Shown: one piece after another, positions 1 through 9,063 of the stretch
Position numbering within the stretch: the stretch's first letter is position 1
Layout of the letters: every line of letters begins with the position of its first letter
Source of the DNA: Lysobacteraceae bacterium
GTDB lineage: Bacteria > Pseudomonadota > Gammaproteobacteria > Xanthomonadales > BQJN01
Direction: 5' to 3'
NCBI GenBank assembly: GCA_021604725.1
Contig: BQJN01000045.1
Location: 1-35,972 of the forward strand
DNA: 35,972 bases
Program-made: the position numbers and the translations under genes
Notes under the pieces: model-generated
Database searches by the model: none
Told to the model about the DNA's origin: nothing
What the model saw: only the letters and a program-made list of their open reading frames with translations

Positions 1-1
1 C

Positions 2-1495
2 GCCAACCTGGCCACCGCTTTGGGCTTTGGAAGAACGCGTGAAGTCGGCCTGCGCAAGGCCTTTGGGGCGAGCCAAGGTCAATTGCTGCGGCAGTTTTTG
101 CTGGAGAGCATTACGCTGGTGTTGTTTGCCGGTTTACTGGCTCTGGCCAGCGTTGAGCTGTTGTTGCCTGTCTATAACGAGTGGGTAGGGCGCAGTGTTG
201 AGCTTGAGTACCTGGACATTATTCCGACGCTGATTGCAACTTGCATAGGCACTGGGTTACTGGCTGGTGCCTATCCGGCTTATCTGATTTCGCGACACCA
301 GGCGGTTGCAGGTCTACGAAATGATTTGCTGACGGGGCGACGTGGCAGCCGCGTGCGGACCTTGTTGATTGCCAGTCAATTTGCGATATCGCTGTTCATC
401 CTGGCACTGGTTGCCATCATTCAGCTTCAGAATGCAAAACTCATCGAACTCAATGACAGCTACCCTCGATCAGAGGTGGTGGTACTAAGCCAGATCGAAG
501 ACAGCCGGGTAGTGGGTAAAGTTCAGCAACTAGGCGATGCCTTGGCCTCGGTAGCGGGCGTCAGGTCGGTGACTTTTTCAAGTGGCATTCCGTTTCTGCA
601 GACCGGTGGGTCCATCACCGTTGTCGACACGGGTGTCGCGCCAGACGACGCCCTGGAGCTTTTGATGGTCTCGATGGATGCGGCGTATTTTGATGCCTAT
701 AACATCAACTTGACGTCGGGCCAGATGATTGATTTCACCCGCGACGACGGCGGCAGTCGAGAAGTTGTAATCAACCAAACTGCGGCGCAGCAATTGGGCC
801 ATCCGGTTGCTCAAGACAGCATTGGTCGGGTGTTCGAGGCTGTCGACGAAAACGGCGACAAACAACACTATCGTGTCGTCGGTACCGTGCTTGAGCAGTA
901 CTTCCTTGGTGTTCACATGAAAGAGCAACCCATCGCGTTCTCGATCGACCCTGACCGCTACGAGTTTTGCTCCGTTCGTTTGGATCGGCCAATTGATGAT
1001 GAGCTGCTGCAGCAGATCGACGCTGCCTGGGCCAAGGTCATACCTGAACTACCAGTACGACGAGCCTTTTTAACAGACTACTTCGATCGATTTTTCCGGA
1101 TCCCCCGGCTCATCGGCCAGTTGATTGCATTGTTTGCAGGCATTGCAATCACACTGGCACTCATCGGTTTGTTTGGTCTAGCTGCATTCATGGCGCAACG
1201 ACGAACCCGGGAAATTGGTCTTAGAAAAGTCATGGGTGCCGAACGCAACCAGCTGATTCGTTTGCTGATTTGGCAATTTACCCTGCCCGTGTTGTGGTCA
1301 TTGCCTGTCGCCTTGCCTCTAGCATACTGGGCGTCTGACATTTATCTCGACTTCTTCGCCGAACGGGTCGCACACGTGATACCAATCATTGCAGCGACCA
1401 GTATTATTTGCCTGTTCATAGCCTGGTTGGTAGTTGCTGTTCACGCCATTGGCGTCGCCCGCGCCCGGCCAGCCCAGTCGCTTCGCTATCGTTAA
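2..1495 (+). CDS. MacB/FtsX-type ABC transporter permease, 5' partial
   Basis: The reading frame is open to the left edge, so the true start lies outside the window. It encodes an inner-membrane permease of the MacB/FtsX class, which works with an ATPase subunit absent here. Two copies of the FtsX-domain signature are visible: RTREVGLRKAFGA at the left edge and RTREIGLRKVMGA about 380 residues later, each followed by hydrophobic helices. Between them is a large extracytoplasmic domain of the MacB periplasmic type, roughly residues 140-360, preceded by the membrane helix LLIASQFAISLFILAL. The family arrangement of two FtsX halves implies that the missing N-terminal part carries the first helix and first periplasmic domain. 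The substrate cannot be read from sequence; members export peptides, macrolides or lipoproteins, or transmit stress signals. The family call is firm, the specific role unknown. Confidence 0.9.
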   Translation, partial: ANLATALGFGRTREVGLRKAFGASQGQLLRQFLLESITLVLFAGLLALASVELLLPVYNEWVGRSVELEYLDIIPTLIATCIGTGLLAGAYPAYLISRHQAVAGLRNDLLTGRRGSRVRTLLIASQFAISLFILALVAIIQLQNAKLIELNDSYPRSEVVVLSQIEDSRVVGKVQQLGDALASVAGVRSVTFSSGIPFLQTGGSITVVDTGVAPDDALELLMVSMDAAYFDAYNINLTSGQMIDFTRDDGGSREVVINQTAAQQLGHPVAQDSIGRVFEAVDENGDKQHYRVVGTVLEQYFLGVHMKEQPIAFSIDPDRYEFCSVRLDRPIDDELLQQIDAAWAKVIPELPVRRAFLTDYFDRFFRIPRLIGQLIALFAGIAITLALIGLFGLAAFMAQRRTREIGLRKVMGAERNQLIRLLIWQFTLPVLWSLPVALPLAYWASDIYLDFFAERVAHVIPIIAATSIICLFIAWLVVAVHAIGVARARPAQSLRYR

Positions 1496-1563
1496 GGAAG
1501 CTCTGATCACTTCGAATGCGGCGATAGGGGCATTCACATTATGACTACACGGCGTCGTCTAAC

Positions 1564-2319
1564 GTGAAGCGCGACACGACAAAAATTTGGGTGGAAAAAG
1601 TGCGTTGGATTACATTGCTTGCAGCGATCGCCATGCCATTGGTGGCAGCTTTCTCGAACATGGGTTACTTCGGTCCGACCAATGGTCAGATCTCGAATCA
1701 GTACCCCACCCTGATTGTCGCCGCTGGTTACGCATTCTCTATTTGGGGCGTGATCTTTCTACTGGCGCTGGTTTTTGGGATTGCCGATTGGCGGCGGTCT
1801 ACCGGCATCAATGATCGCACTCGCCTTATGGTGATTGCCGGCTACTTGTTGACCACCAGTTGGATGGTTGTCTTCTCTCAGCTTTGGTTCTGGGGCGCCC
1901 TGGCGGTGATGATCGGTGCCTTTGTTTGTTTGCTTTACGCTGCGCTTCAAGCCCATGACCACGGGTCTGGCATTGCGCGCTGGGCCTTGGGGATGCACGC
2001 CGGCTGGTTGACGCTGGCGCTGTTTCTAAATATTGCTCAGGTGATTGTAGCGTTCGAGTTGCTGCCCATCGACAACATGTTGAGCTGGACCCTTGTGTTG
2101 TTTGTGCTCAGCGCATCGGTCGCCGCCTGGGCGTTGATTCGAATGCGCGGACTGGTTGCCTATGCCATCCCCGTAATCTGGGGACTTGTTGCCGTGTACA
2201 TCAAGCAAAGTGCCGCTGGCCTGCCAGGCGGCAATGTCGCGGCGCCGGTGGCCTTAATCCTTGCGGCCGGGTTCCTGCTGCTGACTATCGGCTTGCAATG
2301 GCGAGCCCGAAGCAGATAA
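1564..2319 (+). CDS. Tryptophan-rich TspO/MBR-like integral membrane protein
   Basis: A 251-residue, almost entirely hydrophobic protein with about seven predicted helices and many tryptophans, including AFSIWGVIF near residue 57, SWMVVFSQLWFWGAL in the middle and HAGWLTLALFLN near residue 145. This pattern fits tryptophan-rich sensory proteins related to TspO, inner-membrane proteins linked to tetrapyrrole or stress signalling. It is longer than classic five-helix TspO (about 160 residues), so it belongs to the extended group if the call is right. The start is GTG with no clear ribosome site; a GTG nine codons downstream (1591) is an alternative. The gene begins 68 bases after the permease and is convergent with the DUF4345 gene, their stop codons separated by only 3 bases. 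Confidence 0.6.
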   Translation: MKRDTTKIWVEKVRWITLLAAIAMPLVAAFSNMGYFGPTNGQISNQYPTLIVAAGYAFSIWGVIFLLALVFGIADWRRSTGINDRTRLMVIAGYLLTTSWMVVFSQLWFWGALAVMIGAFVCLLYAALQAHDHGSGIARWALGMHAGWLTLALFLNIAQVIVAFELLPIDNMLSWTLVLFVLSASVAAWALIRMRGLVAYAIPVIWGLVAVYIKQSAAGLPGGNVAAPVALILAAGFLLLTIGLQWRARSR

Positions 2320-2322
2320 ATC

Positions 2323-2724
2323 TCAATCTGCAGTCCGGTCCGTACGAGACCCTCGAATAGCCACCAACCCGACCAATGCTGCCAACACCTCGATCAGTGT
2401 CGCAGCAACGATCGACGACGAGGGCATGCCATCAAGGGCGATGCTTAACAAACGAGCTAGGCCGAATGAGCCAAAGACCAGTACGCTTAGCCACAATGCG
2501 GTGTGGCGCAAGCTGTTCTGGAATGTGCTCGCTACGATCAGCAGCCCACTGCACAACAGCAGTCCGCCGGGGGCCCGAATTTCAGACAGCAGGCTTGCGT
2601 TATCGCCCAGAGCGATGTCATTGCTGCCGTAAAAGGCATGCGGGGTGAACAAGATGGCACCGCCGATCGCCGTTAGGATCAATCCTGCCATTCCCAAGTA
2701 AAGGACAGTCATTGTGTTTTTCAT
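2323..2724 (-). CDS. DUF4345-family small membrane protein
   Basis: A 133-residue protein with four hydrophobic helices. Helix 1 is near residues 5-25 (VLYLGMAGLILTAIGGAILF), and EIRAPGGLLLCSGLL is typical of DUF4345, a family of unknown function often beside AraC or TetR regulators and short-chain reductases. I chose the internal ATG at 2724 because it has a GAGG ribosome site about 10 bases upstream and begins directly with a membrane helix; the longer open frame to 2913 has a non-membrane, Arg-rich leader and overlaps the preceding gene. It lies 82 bases downstream of the NmrA-like gene on the same strand, so the two are probably co-transcribed. No biochemical role can be read from the sequence. 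Confidence 0.7.
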   Translation of the reverse strand: MKNTMTVLYLGMAGLILTAIGGAILFTPHAFYGSNDIALGDNASLLSEIRAPGGLLLCSGLLIVASTFQNSLRHTALWLSVLVFGSFGLARLLSIALDGMPSSSIVAATLIEVLAALVGLVAIRGSRTDRTAD

Positions 2725-2806
2725 CTGGTGTTCGCCTCGAATTCGAAGGTGTGCCGAGCGTGTAGCGACGAGCGCTGTGAGCAGGCCGCGATGAGCTGGT
2801 GGCCGC

Positions 2807-3649
2807 TCACGCCACATCCGCTTGTGACTGAACGTCCCAAACGCCACGTGCGGCGATCCGCTGAGCAAACGCCGAAAAGTCGGCCGGCTCGCGACCGAGC
2901 GCTCGTTGCACACCGTCGCTCAAATAGGCGTTGCGGCCATCAAGAACCGTGTCGAACAGGTAATTCAGCAGCCACGCAACATCAGCGGGGGCACCGGATC
3001 CTTCAATTGCGCTTGCGAACGTTTCGGCCGGAATTGGCACAAACGGTATGCTGCGGCCGGCAGCTTCCGATATCTCGGCAGCGAGGTCTGTGAATGTCAT
3101 TAACCGTGGGCCGGTGACCTCGTAGATTTCATGTGCGTGCCCATCTTCCGTCAATGCGGCGACAGCGACCTCGGCGATATCATTGACGTCGATAAACGGC
3201 TCCGGAATATTGGCTGCCGGCAACGTAATCGCCCCGTCCAGTACCATGCCGGCAAACTCGCCCTCTGAGAAATTTTGCATGAACCAGCTTGCCCGCACGA
3301 TGGTCCATTCGAGATCGGTTTCCTGAACAATCGTTTCGCAGGCCTGAGCTTCCTGCTCACCGCGACCCGACAGCAACACAAGCCGCTTCACACCAGCATC
3401 GACGGCAGCGGCAACGAACGCCCGTACCGTTTCGGTCGCGCCGGGAACAGCCAGGTCGGGCGCGTAGCTCAAGTAGACGGCGGAAACGTTGTCGAGGGCG
3501 GGTGACCAGGTGGCTGCATCGTTCCAGTCAAACGATGGTGAACCCGAGCGCGATGCGATACGCGTCGTGATGCCTTTGGCTTGCAGTCGTTGGGCAACGC
3601 GGCGTCCTGTTTTTCCGGTGCCGCCTAGAACCAAGATTTCGTTGCTCAT
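2807..3649 (-). CDS. NmrA-like NAD(P)-binding oxidoreductase
   Basis: A 280-residue atypical short-chain dehydrogenase of the NmrA/ergot-alkaloid-biosynthesis-like group. The N-terminus carries the dinucleotide-binding loop GGTGKTGRR (residues 9-17) after the first beta strand ILVLG. Later landmarks are LVLLSGRG, WTIVRASWFMQNF and FIDVNDIAEVAVAAL, all typical of this group, which lacks the strict Tyr-x-x-x-Lys catalytic pair. Members reduce quinones or other small electrophiles or act as redox sensors; the substrate here is unknown. Start at 3649 is supported by AGGAG about 8 bases upstream; the longer frame to 3706 adds a leader with no ribosome site. It heads a two-gene unit with DUF4345 and is divergent from an AraC regulator, which probably controls it. 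Confidence 0.85.
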   Translation of the reverse strand: MSNEILVLGGTGKTGRRVAQRLQAKGITTRIASRSGSPSFDWNDAATWSPALDNVSAVYLSYAPDLAVPGATETVRAFVAAAVDAGVKRLVLLSGRGEQEAQACETIVQETDLEWTIVRASWFMQNFSEGEFAGMVLDGAITLPAANIPEPFIDVNDIAEVAVAALTEDGHAHEIYEVTGPRLMTFTDLAAEISEAAGRSIPFVPIPAETFASAIEGSGAPADVAWLLNYLFDTVLDGRNAYLSDGVQRALGREPADFSAFAQRIAARGVWDVQSQADVA

Positions 3650-3760
3650 TGTGGTCTCCTGATAGTATTTAGGGTGTACAGGAGAAACTTTAGTGACAGC
3701 GGGCAAATGAGGCCATGCGAGGAATAATCAAAGTCATACGTATTCGTCTCGAATTGACGC

Positions 3761-4699
3761 ATGGATAACCTGGGCGGTTTGTTGGACGCACCGAGAGCGC
3801 GCGGTGCATTCGCGTTGCGAAACGTGATGAGCGAGCCGTGGTCGTTGAGAATCCTCGCCGAATCGCCACTGACATTGATTGCTGGCGTTGCTGGCGACTG
3901 TTGGGTGGTTCCGGATCAGGGAGAGGCGGTGCGGGTGGGGCCGGGTGACATTGCGGTGACCCGCGCGCCGGATCACTACAATTGTGCCGATTCGCCAACG
4001 ACCTCGCCGATGGTTGTCATTCATCCCGGCCAGAACTGCTGCGATCTGGAGGGTAAGTCGGTACTCGACTCAATGACGCACGGAATCCGAACCTGGGGCA
4101 ATGACCCAGATGGCGATACGGTTTTTCTGGTCGGTGCCTATGAGCACCTGAGTGACATCAGCGATCGACTGTTGCGCGCCCTGCCACCTGTCATCTCCTT
4201 GTCCAAAGATGAGTGGGAGTCGCCGCTGGTGCCGTTGCTCAGCAAGGAAGTGGTAAAGGATGAACCGGGGCAGGCGGCTGTTCTGGACAGGTTGCTCGAC
4301 CTTCTGGTCACCGCTGTGCTGAAGGCCTGGTTTGCTAAAAACGATGCCAACCGGCCGCAATGGTGGCGCTTCCAGGGTGATCGAATCGTTGAAAACGCCT
4401 TGGGATTGATGCACGACCATCCGGCCCGTCAATGGACCATGGCGTCGCTGGCTTCAGAATGCGGAGCCTCTCGCGCATCACTTGCGCGTCGCTTCAGTGA
4501 TTTGGTCGGCGAGCCACCAATGACGTTTCTCAAGAACTGGCGAATGGCGCTGGCCGCAGACTTGCTGTGCCTTCCCAATGAAACAGTGGGCACGGTCTCA
4601 GAAAAGGTCGGCTACTCCTCACCCTACGCATTTAGCGCGGCATTCAAACGTGTGCGGGGGGTCTCCCCAGCCGATCATCGAGTGCAGTCGCATGCTTAG
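3761..4699 (+). CDS. AraC-family regulator with N-terminal cupin sensor
   Basis: A 312-residue regulator. Residues 1-190 form a cupin-like sensor (PWSLRILAESPLTLIAGVAGDCWVV, then VGPGDIAVTRAPDHY), as in the AraC cupin subgroup usually found beside oxidoreductase genes. The C-terminal 100 residues are a paired helix-turn-helix: WTMASLASECGASRASLARRF is helix-turn-helix 1 and VGTVSEKVGYSSPYAFSAAFKRV with GVSPADHR is the diagnostic second half. It is divergent from the NmrA-like/DUF4345 unit across 111 bases, the usual arrangement for local control, perhaps in response to a small electrophile or quinone (inference). The ribosome site before the ATG is weak. A second regulator of the same architecture lies at 18119. 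Confidence 0.88.
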   Translation: MDNLGGLLDAPRARGAFALRNVMSEPWSLRILAESPLTLIAGVAGDCWVVPDQGEAVRVGPGDIAVTRAPDHYNCADSPTTSPMVVIHPGQNCCDLEGKSVLDSMTHGIRTWGNDPDGDTVFLVGAYEHLSDISDRLLRALPPVISLSKDEWESPLVPLLSKEVVKDEPGQAAVLDRLLDLLVTAVLKAWFAKNDANRPQWWRFQGDRIVENALGLMHDHPARQWTMASLASECGASRASLARRFSDLVGEPPMTFLKNWRMALAADLLCLPNETVGTVSEKVGYSSPYAFSAAFKRVRGVSPADHRVQSHA

Positions 4700-4724
4700 C
4701 CGATAGACGTTTCGTCTTCGTGCT

Positions 4725-6356
4725 TCACCGAGAAGCTGAGCCTGGTCTGAGCTTCTCAATGACCTGTGCATCCACCCAATAGATATTGGCATTGCCGGCC
4801 TCGTTTGTTCTATGGAAGAACAGATATTTGCCGTCTGGCGTCACGCTGGCGGCGGCGTCCCAACCTGCGGTGTTTATGTCGCTACCCAAGTTGATTGCTG
4901 AGCCCCAACTGCCATTGGGCTGTCGAAAGCTGACATAAATGTCGGCGCTACCAAACCCTTCGTCCCTTCTGCCATCCCAAAGCAGATAGGACTCATCCGG
5001 CGCGATGAAGGGGTGGGCATTGAATTTCCCGGTGTTGATCTGATCGCCAAAAAGCTGTGGTTCCTGACGCTCGCCGTTGATCAGGCGCGAATAACGCAAT
5101 ACCCCACCTTCGTCCTCAGAGCCAATCTCGTCATAAACATAGGTACCGGCGGCCGATACGGTCAGGCGCATGATGGCAGTTTCTTCGTAGGGTGACCCCA
5201 GGCTCTTCAATTCTGACCAGCCATCGTCGGTACGCTCCTTGTAGCGCCTGCCCAGGTGCATCGTTGACCCGTCTGGGGAAATGAAGGGCTGTCCGACCCT
5301 CGATGACAATACCGATAGCTGCCATCGATCGTCGACTAACTCATAGACCACAAACTGAGTGTCTGCACTGCCGTCGATATCTCTGAGGAAATAGAACGCC
5401 TTCATGTCGGGTGAAAAAGTGCCGCCATAAGAAAAGCGCTCGGTTGAAACAATGCCTGGAGCGAACACCTCAGGCGTCGATCCGGGCGGGGTTTGGCCGA
5501 GATAGGGCCCTTTCACGGGCTTGTTCAGGTTCGATAACCAGGTCACTGCGCGAACGCCAGTCATCGGGAACGCTGTCTGATGGCTGCCCTCAATCACGGT
5601 TTGCGTTATGGACAAGCTGTTGTCCTTTCTGCTGTTGAGCGAGGCAATGAAGTTGTCGACATGCCCACCCAATTCCTCCTCCAGGGAGCCATACGAAATG
5701 AAAACGTTGGCATCCATGTTGCCGGGCTTGCGCTCAACCTTGGCTTCGATCTCGGCCGCATTCCGAAGTGATGGGCTGCCGAGAATGTAGTTCTTGAAGG
5801 TGTCGGGCTGGGCCAGAAGTATGTAGGCGCCAAACGATCCGCCGGCAGAGTAGCCGAAGTAGCTGCGGCTGTCAGGGTTGGCACGATAGTGGTTCTCAAC
5901 ATACTTGATGACATCGTTGCGAATGAACGCCAGATGTTGTTCGGCCTGGCCAAACTGGTATTTGGCCTGACGCTGTGGGTCGCTTGATTCGGTGACCGTG
6001 TAATCTCGAAACCGACTCGCATACGCACCGACGTCTGCTTTTAGCTCTTCGTCGATGTCGGTTTGCCAGGAAATTCCGACCAGGATCGCGTCTTCCATCA
6101 AAAACGCAGTCGACGCGGACAGCAACTCAATATGCCACACGGCATCGGTGAAATAGAGCACCGGGTAGCTAACGTCCTTGCTTTCCAGGTAGTCCTCGGG
6201 CAGCTTGATGTAGAGCTCATACTGCCGGTTGGATTGAGAATCCTGAATAGGCACTACATTCGTTCCTGGTATTTCGAATCGTTTTTGCTCAAGCGCGTTA
6301 ACGCTGGCAATCGGCAACAACAACGCGGACAAGTACAGGCAATTGACTAGTTTCAT
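4725..6356 (-). CDS. Secreted esterase-fold hydrolase fused to a PD40-type beta-propeller
   Basis: A 543-residue exported protein. Residues 1-21 are a signal peptide ending near SVNA-LEQ. Residues 30-280 form an alpha/beta hydrolase of the esterase-D/IroE/enterochelin-esterase type: GYSAGGSFG holds the nucleophile at Ser170, and SHQTAFP supplies a candidate catalytic His259. Residues 295-540 contain TolB/PD40-like propeller strands, each with an SPDG or APDE core (FSPDMKAFYF, ISPDGSTMHL, IAPDESYLLWDGRRD, VTPDGKYLFFHR). The propeller may bind peptide or carbohydrate (inference). Start 6356 is directly followed by the signal peptide and preceded by an AGAGTGAT-like ribosome site. It is divergent from the CadC-like regulator at 6605, which also carries a propeller, suggesting a sensor-effector pair. 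Confidence 0.8.
   Translation of the reverse strand: MKLVNCLYLSALLLPIASVNALEQKRFEIPGTNVVPIQDSQSNRQYELYIKLPEDYLESKDVSYPVLYFTDAVWHIELLSASTAFLMEDAILVGISWQTDIDEELKADVGAYASRFRDYTVTESSDPQRQAKYQFGQAEQHLAFIRNDVIKYVENHYRANPDSRSYFGYSAGGSFGAYILLAQPDTFKNYILGSPSLRNAAEIEAKVERKPGNMDANVFISYGSLEEELGGHVDNFIASLNSRKDNSLSITQTVIEGSHQTAFPMTGVRAVTWLSNLNKPVKGPYLGQTPPGSTPEVFAPGIVSTERFSYGGTFSPDMKAFYFLRDIDGSADTQFVVYELVDDRWQLSVLSSRVGQPFISPDGSTMHLGRRYKERTDDGWSELKSLGSPYEETAIMRLTVSAAGTYVYDEIGSEDEGGVLRYSRLINGERQEPQLFGDQINTGKFNAHPFIAPDESYLLWDGRRDEGFGSADIYVSFRQPNGSWGSAINLGSDINTAGWDAAASVTPDGKYLFFHRTNEAGNANIYWVDAQVIEKLRPGSASR
4730..4757. terminator. Possible bidirectional terminator hairpin between convergent genes
   Basis: GAGAAGCT and AGCTTCTC form an 8-bp stem separated by 12 bases, just downstream of the AraC stop and overlapping the last codons of the convergent esterase gene. 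A smaller hairpin, AGACG-TTT-CGTCT, lies at 4705-4717. Neither has a long T-run. Confidence 0.3.
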
Positions 6357-6604
6357 CGAAGATCACTCTTGCACATCGGAAGAACCGAGTATGGGTCGAC
6401 GGCCTAAGCAACACTTGATTTTGGGCTGACTTCTAGCTGATTTATGACTGGCGACCGGGCGACATTGTCAGCGCCGAACGGATCGATATTTGCATAAATA
6501 ACAGAAGCTTATGTGGTGTTAGTCGGCCAATATCGGAGCGTGTGATAAGATGAAATCGCGCTTTTACGGGCCTTCGATCCTTCCCTCGCATCCCAAGAGA
6601 CTTT

Positions 6605-8746
6605 ATGGCAACACAGTATTGGGTCGATGATTTCTTCGTCGACTTGTCGCGAAACCAGGTGACCCACAACGGGCAATCTCAGACGCTAGCGCCCAAGGCC
6701 CTTGCGGTGCTGACCCACCTGGCCAGGAACCAGGGCAAGGTGGTGAGTCAGGATCAATTGCTGTCAGAGGTCTGGCGCAACAGGATCGTGTCGCCCAATA
6801 CTTTGCAAAGGTGCATCGCTCAGCTTCGAAAGGCACTTGGTGACGACGGCAAAGTCCAGGTCTTCATCAAAACGCATGCCAAACAGGGCTATAGCCTGGA
6901 GTGTGATGTTCGTTGGCATGAAGAAGTCGAAGTCACCAAGCCTGCCAGCAATCAGCCTAGCTCAGCTTCCCAGCCCAAGGTCGACAGGGGTAGGATCGTT
7001 GATTCGGCGAATGGGTCGGGTCGTCTACGGACCGGGCTGGTCGTTATTGCTGTCGTCGTTTTGGTGATCCTGGCCAGTGGCTACCGATACCTTACTGCTG
7101 AGCATTCGTCACCGTTGCTGGTTACCGAGGTCCGGGCACTAACGGCGACCGACGATAAGGAGTTTGATGCGACCTATTCGCCGGATGGTCAACATTTCGT
7201 CTTCCATCGCTACCTGGACAAATTTTGTGTCAACAAGCTGTGGGCCAAGGACGTCAGCACACAGAGGGAATCCCAGTTGACCACGGACTGGGGTGCCTAC
7301 GGTAGCCATAGCTTTTCCAAAGACGGCAATAGACTGGCCTTCATGGCAACCAAAGCGTGTAGTGAACCGCTAACCCAGACCAGCTGCTATGACCTGGTCG
7401 CCCTGGATTTCAATGAAGCGCTTGAGAGTCCTCAGCAGCCGCAAGTATTGCTGCAATGCAAAAACTCGGAGATTAGAAAGCCGATCTGGATAGGCAACAA
7501 TGCTATTGCGTTGATGCAACGGCATGCACAGCGTTGGAAGCTGATTAGCTACTCGCTTTCCGAGGGCAGCAGCACTGATTTGCATGTTATGTCGGAAGGG
7601 AATTTGGTCGACTTTACCTATTCCCAAAAGGACGAATTGTTCGCTGTGATCAGCATCCATGTTGACGGCCAGCATTACATCGAGATGCTCCGTCCCGATG
7701 GGCGTATTTTGTCCAGACATCAGATCGAATATCCGCAAGGCGTGTCGCGATTTAACAAGTTCTTCCCGAGCTTTGACCCGCTGAACCGACAACTGGTTTT
7801 CAGCACAGGCAAGCAGCTTTTTACGTTGTCTTATGAAGGCGAAGTGGCCAGGATTGACATGCCTTTGGCCGACAATATGGCGCGACCAGCGTTTCACCCG
7901 AACGGCAAGAAGTTACTCATGATCAGAGGGCCGTACGATAGTGATATCGTGCGACTTTCCCTCAGTGAGGCGGCTGGGCTAAGCCGTTCGGAATCAACTT
8001 CGACCTATGCAAGTTTTGAGCGATCCAATCTAGGCGAGGACAGTGCTGTCTTTCAGCCGGGTGGTGAACTGGTGGCATTCTTGTCCGATCGGTCCGGTGG
8101 CACCCAGCTTTGGGTTAGCGATGGCAACGGGCCACAACAATTGACCAATTTTGAGGTCGACACCTATGTTCGAGGGATCACGTGGGCGGCAGACGGCAAC
8201 AGCCTTCTGGTCAATGCCAACGATGTCCTAATGCAGGTTTTTCTGGATGCAACGCAACGAACTTTTCCAACCCAGAGCCCTGTTGCTGTGCTTTTCCATT
8301 GGGATAGCCAAAACAACGTCGCATTGATACTGACCCGTATTGCCGGCATGTTGAGGCTGGCGGAGGCTGATTTGAGCACACGGCAGATCCAGCAACTTTC
8401 CGACAAGATCATCCTCTGGGCGCTCAGAAGCGAAGATGGCGAATTGATCTACAAGGATCACACGGACCGGTTTTGGCGGCCGGGACCAGTTGAAGATCGG
8501 CCTATTCATGCATTGGACCGGCAGGGCGGAGAAAGTAAATCCTTCGTGATCGATGGCAACTCGATCTATGCGATCAACGACGACAATCAGCTGTGGTCGT
8601 ATGATCTGAACACGGATACTTTCGAAGTAATCGGGGAGTTTGGCCCCGAGGTCGACAATCTAACGGATATCAACCGGGACCAACTGCTGATGACGGTGCA
8701 GGTTTCAGCCAAGAAAGAAGTTGTTGAGCTGACATTGGCCGACTAA
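6605..8746 (+). CDS. CadC/ToxR-like transmembrane regulator with periplasmic propeller
   Basis: A 713-residue one-component regulator. Residues 1-100 are an OmpR/PhoB-type winged helix (LAPKALAVLTHLARNQGKVV, then VSPNTLQRCIAQLRKALGDD and IKTHAKQGYSLE). A polar linker follows (105-140), then a single membrane helix at about 143-160 (TGLVVIAVVVLVILASGY). The remaining 550 residues are periplasmic and contain TolB-like propeller repeats with YSPDGQHFVFHR, FSKDGNRLAFMA, FHPNGKKLLMI and FQPGGELVAFLSDRSGG motifs. Family logic: the propeller senses a periplasmic or envelope signal and the winged helix acts on DNA from the membrane. Start ATG 6605 has an AAGAGA ribosome site. It is divergent from the esterase-propeller gene over 248 bases, the likeliest target; I see no convincing operator there. 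Confidence 0.87.
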   Translation: MATQYWVDDFFVDLSRNQVTHNGQSQTLAPKALAVLTHLARNQGKVVSQDQLLSEVWRNRIVSPNTLQRCIAQLRKALGDDGKVQVFIKTHAKQGYSLECDVRWHEEVEVTKPASNQPSSASQPKVDRGRIVDSANGSGRLRTGLVVIAVVVLVILASGYRYLTAEHSSPLLVTEVRALTATDDKEFDATYSPDGQHFVFHRYLDKFCVNKLWAKDVSTQRESQLTTDWGAYGSHSFSKDGNRLAFMATKACSEPLTQTSCYDLVALDFNEALESPQQPQVLLQCKNSEIRKPIWIGNNAIALMQRHAQRWKLISYSLSEGSSTDLHVMSEGNLVDFTYSQKDELFAVISIHVDGQHYIEMLRPDGRILSRHQIEYPQGVSRFNKFFPSFDPLNRQLVFSTGKQLFTLSYEGEVARIDMPLADNMARPAFHPNGKKLLMIRGPYDSDIVRLSLSEAAGLSRSESTSTYASFERSNLGEDSAVFQPGGELVAFLSDRSGGTQLWVSDGNGPQQLTNFEVDTYVRGITWAADGNSLLVNANDVLMQVFLDATQRTFPTQSPVAVLFHWDSQNNVALILTRIAGMLRLAEADLSTRQIQQLSDKIILWALRSEDGELIYKDHTDRFWRPGPVEDRPIHALDRQGGESKSFVIDGNSIYAINDDNQLWSYDLNTDTFEVIGEFGPEVDNLTDINRDQLLMTVQVSAKKEVVELTLAD

Positions 8747-8747
8747 G

Positions 8748-9063
8748 TAGAGGTCGTCCACGATTAGCCATCCGTGGCTAACGCGGACACGAACTTTCAG
8801 AAGCGTGGTTATGAAAGTTTCTCATTTTCAATGGCTTGAAAATGCCGGTCCATCCGTGGACCGGTCGAGCTGGTCCAGAAACGTAAACTGTGGACGCGCT
8901 CTAGCTAGAGGTCGTCCACGATTAGCCATCCGTGGCTAACGCGGACACGAACTTTCAGAAGCGCGGTTATGAAAGTTCTTCATTTTCAATAATTTGAAAA
9001 TGCCGGCCCATCCGTGGGCCGGTCGAGCTGGTCCAGAAACGTAAACTGTGGACGCGCTCTAAT
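8748..9063. repeat. Two tandem 158-bp structured repeat units
   Basis: Unit 1 is 8748-8905 and unit 2 is 8906-9063, identical at about 148 of 158 positions. Each unit starts TAGAG..CGTCCAC and ends GTGGACG..CTCTA, so it has imperfect terminal inverted repeats of about 14 bp; the junction forms CTCTAGCTAGAG. Inside are four hairpins: TTAGCC-ATCCGT-GGCTAA; AACTTTC/GAAAGTT with a long loop; CATTTTCAA-nnnn-TTGAAAATG (loop sequence differs, stem intact); and CCGGTCCA-TCCG-TGGACCGG. In the last stem, unit 2 changes T to C on one arm and A to G on the other, keeping the pair. GTCCA/TGGAC forms a further stem near the end. The array fills the gap between two genes. It may be a REP/MITE-like element or a structured RNA. 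Confidence 0.85.

Noticed and set aside
8748-9063. The 158-bp repeats as integron attC sites.
   Set aside because: No core-site GTTRRRY/RYYYAAC pair at the unit ends and no cassette gene structure.
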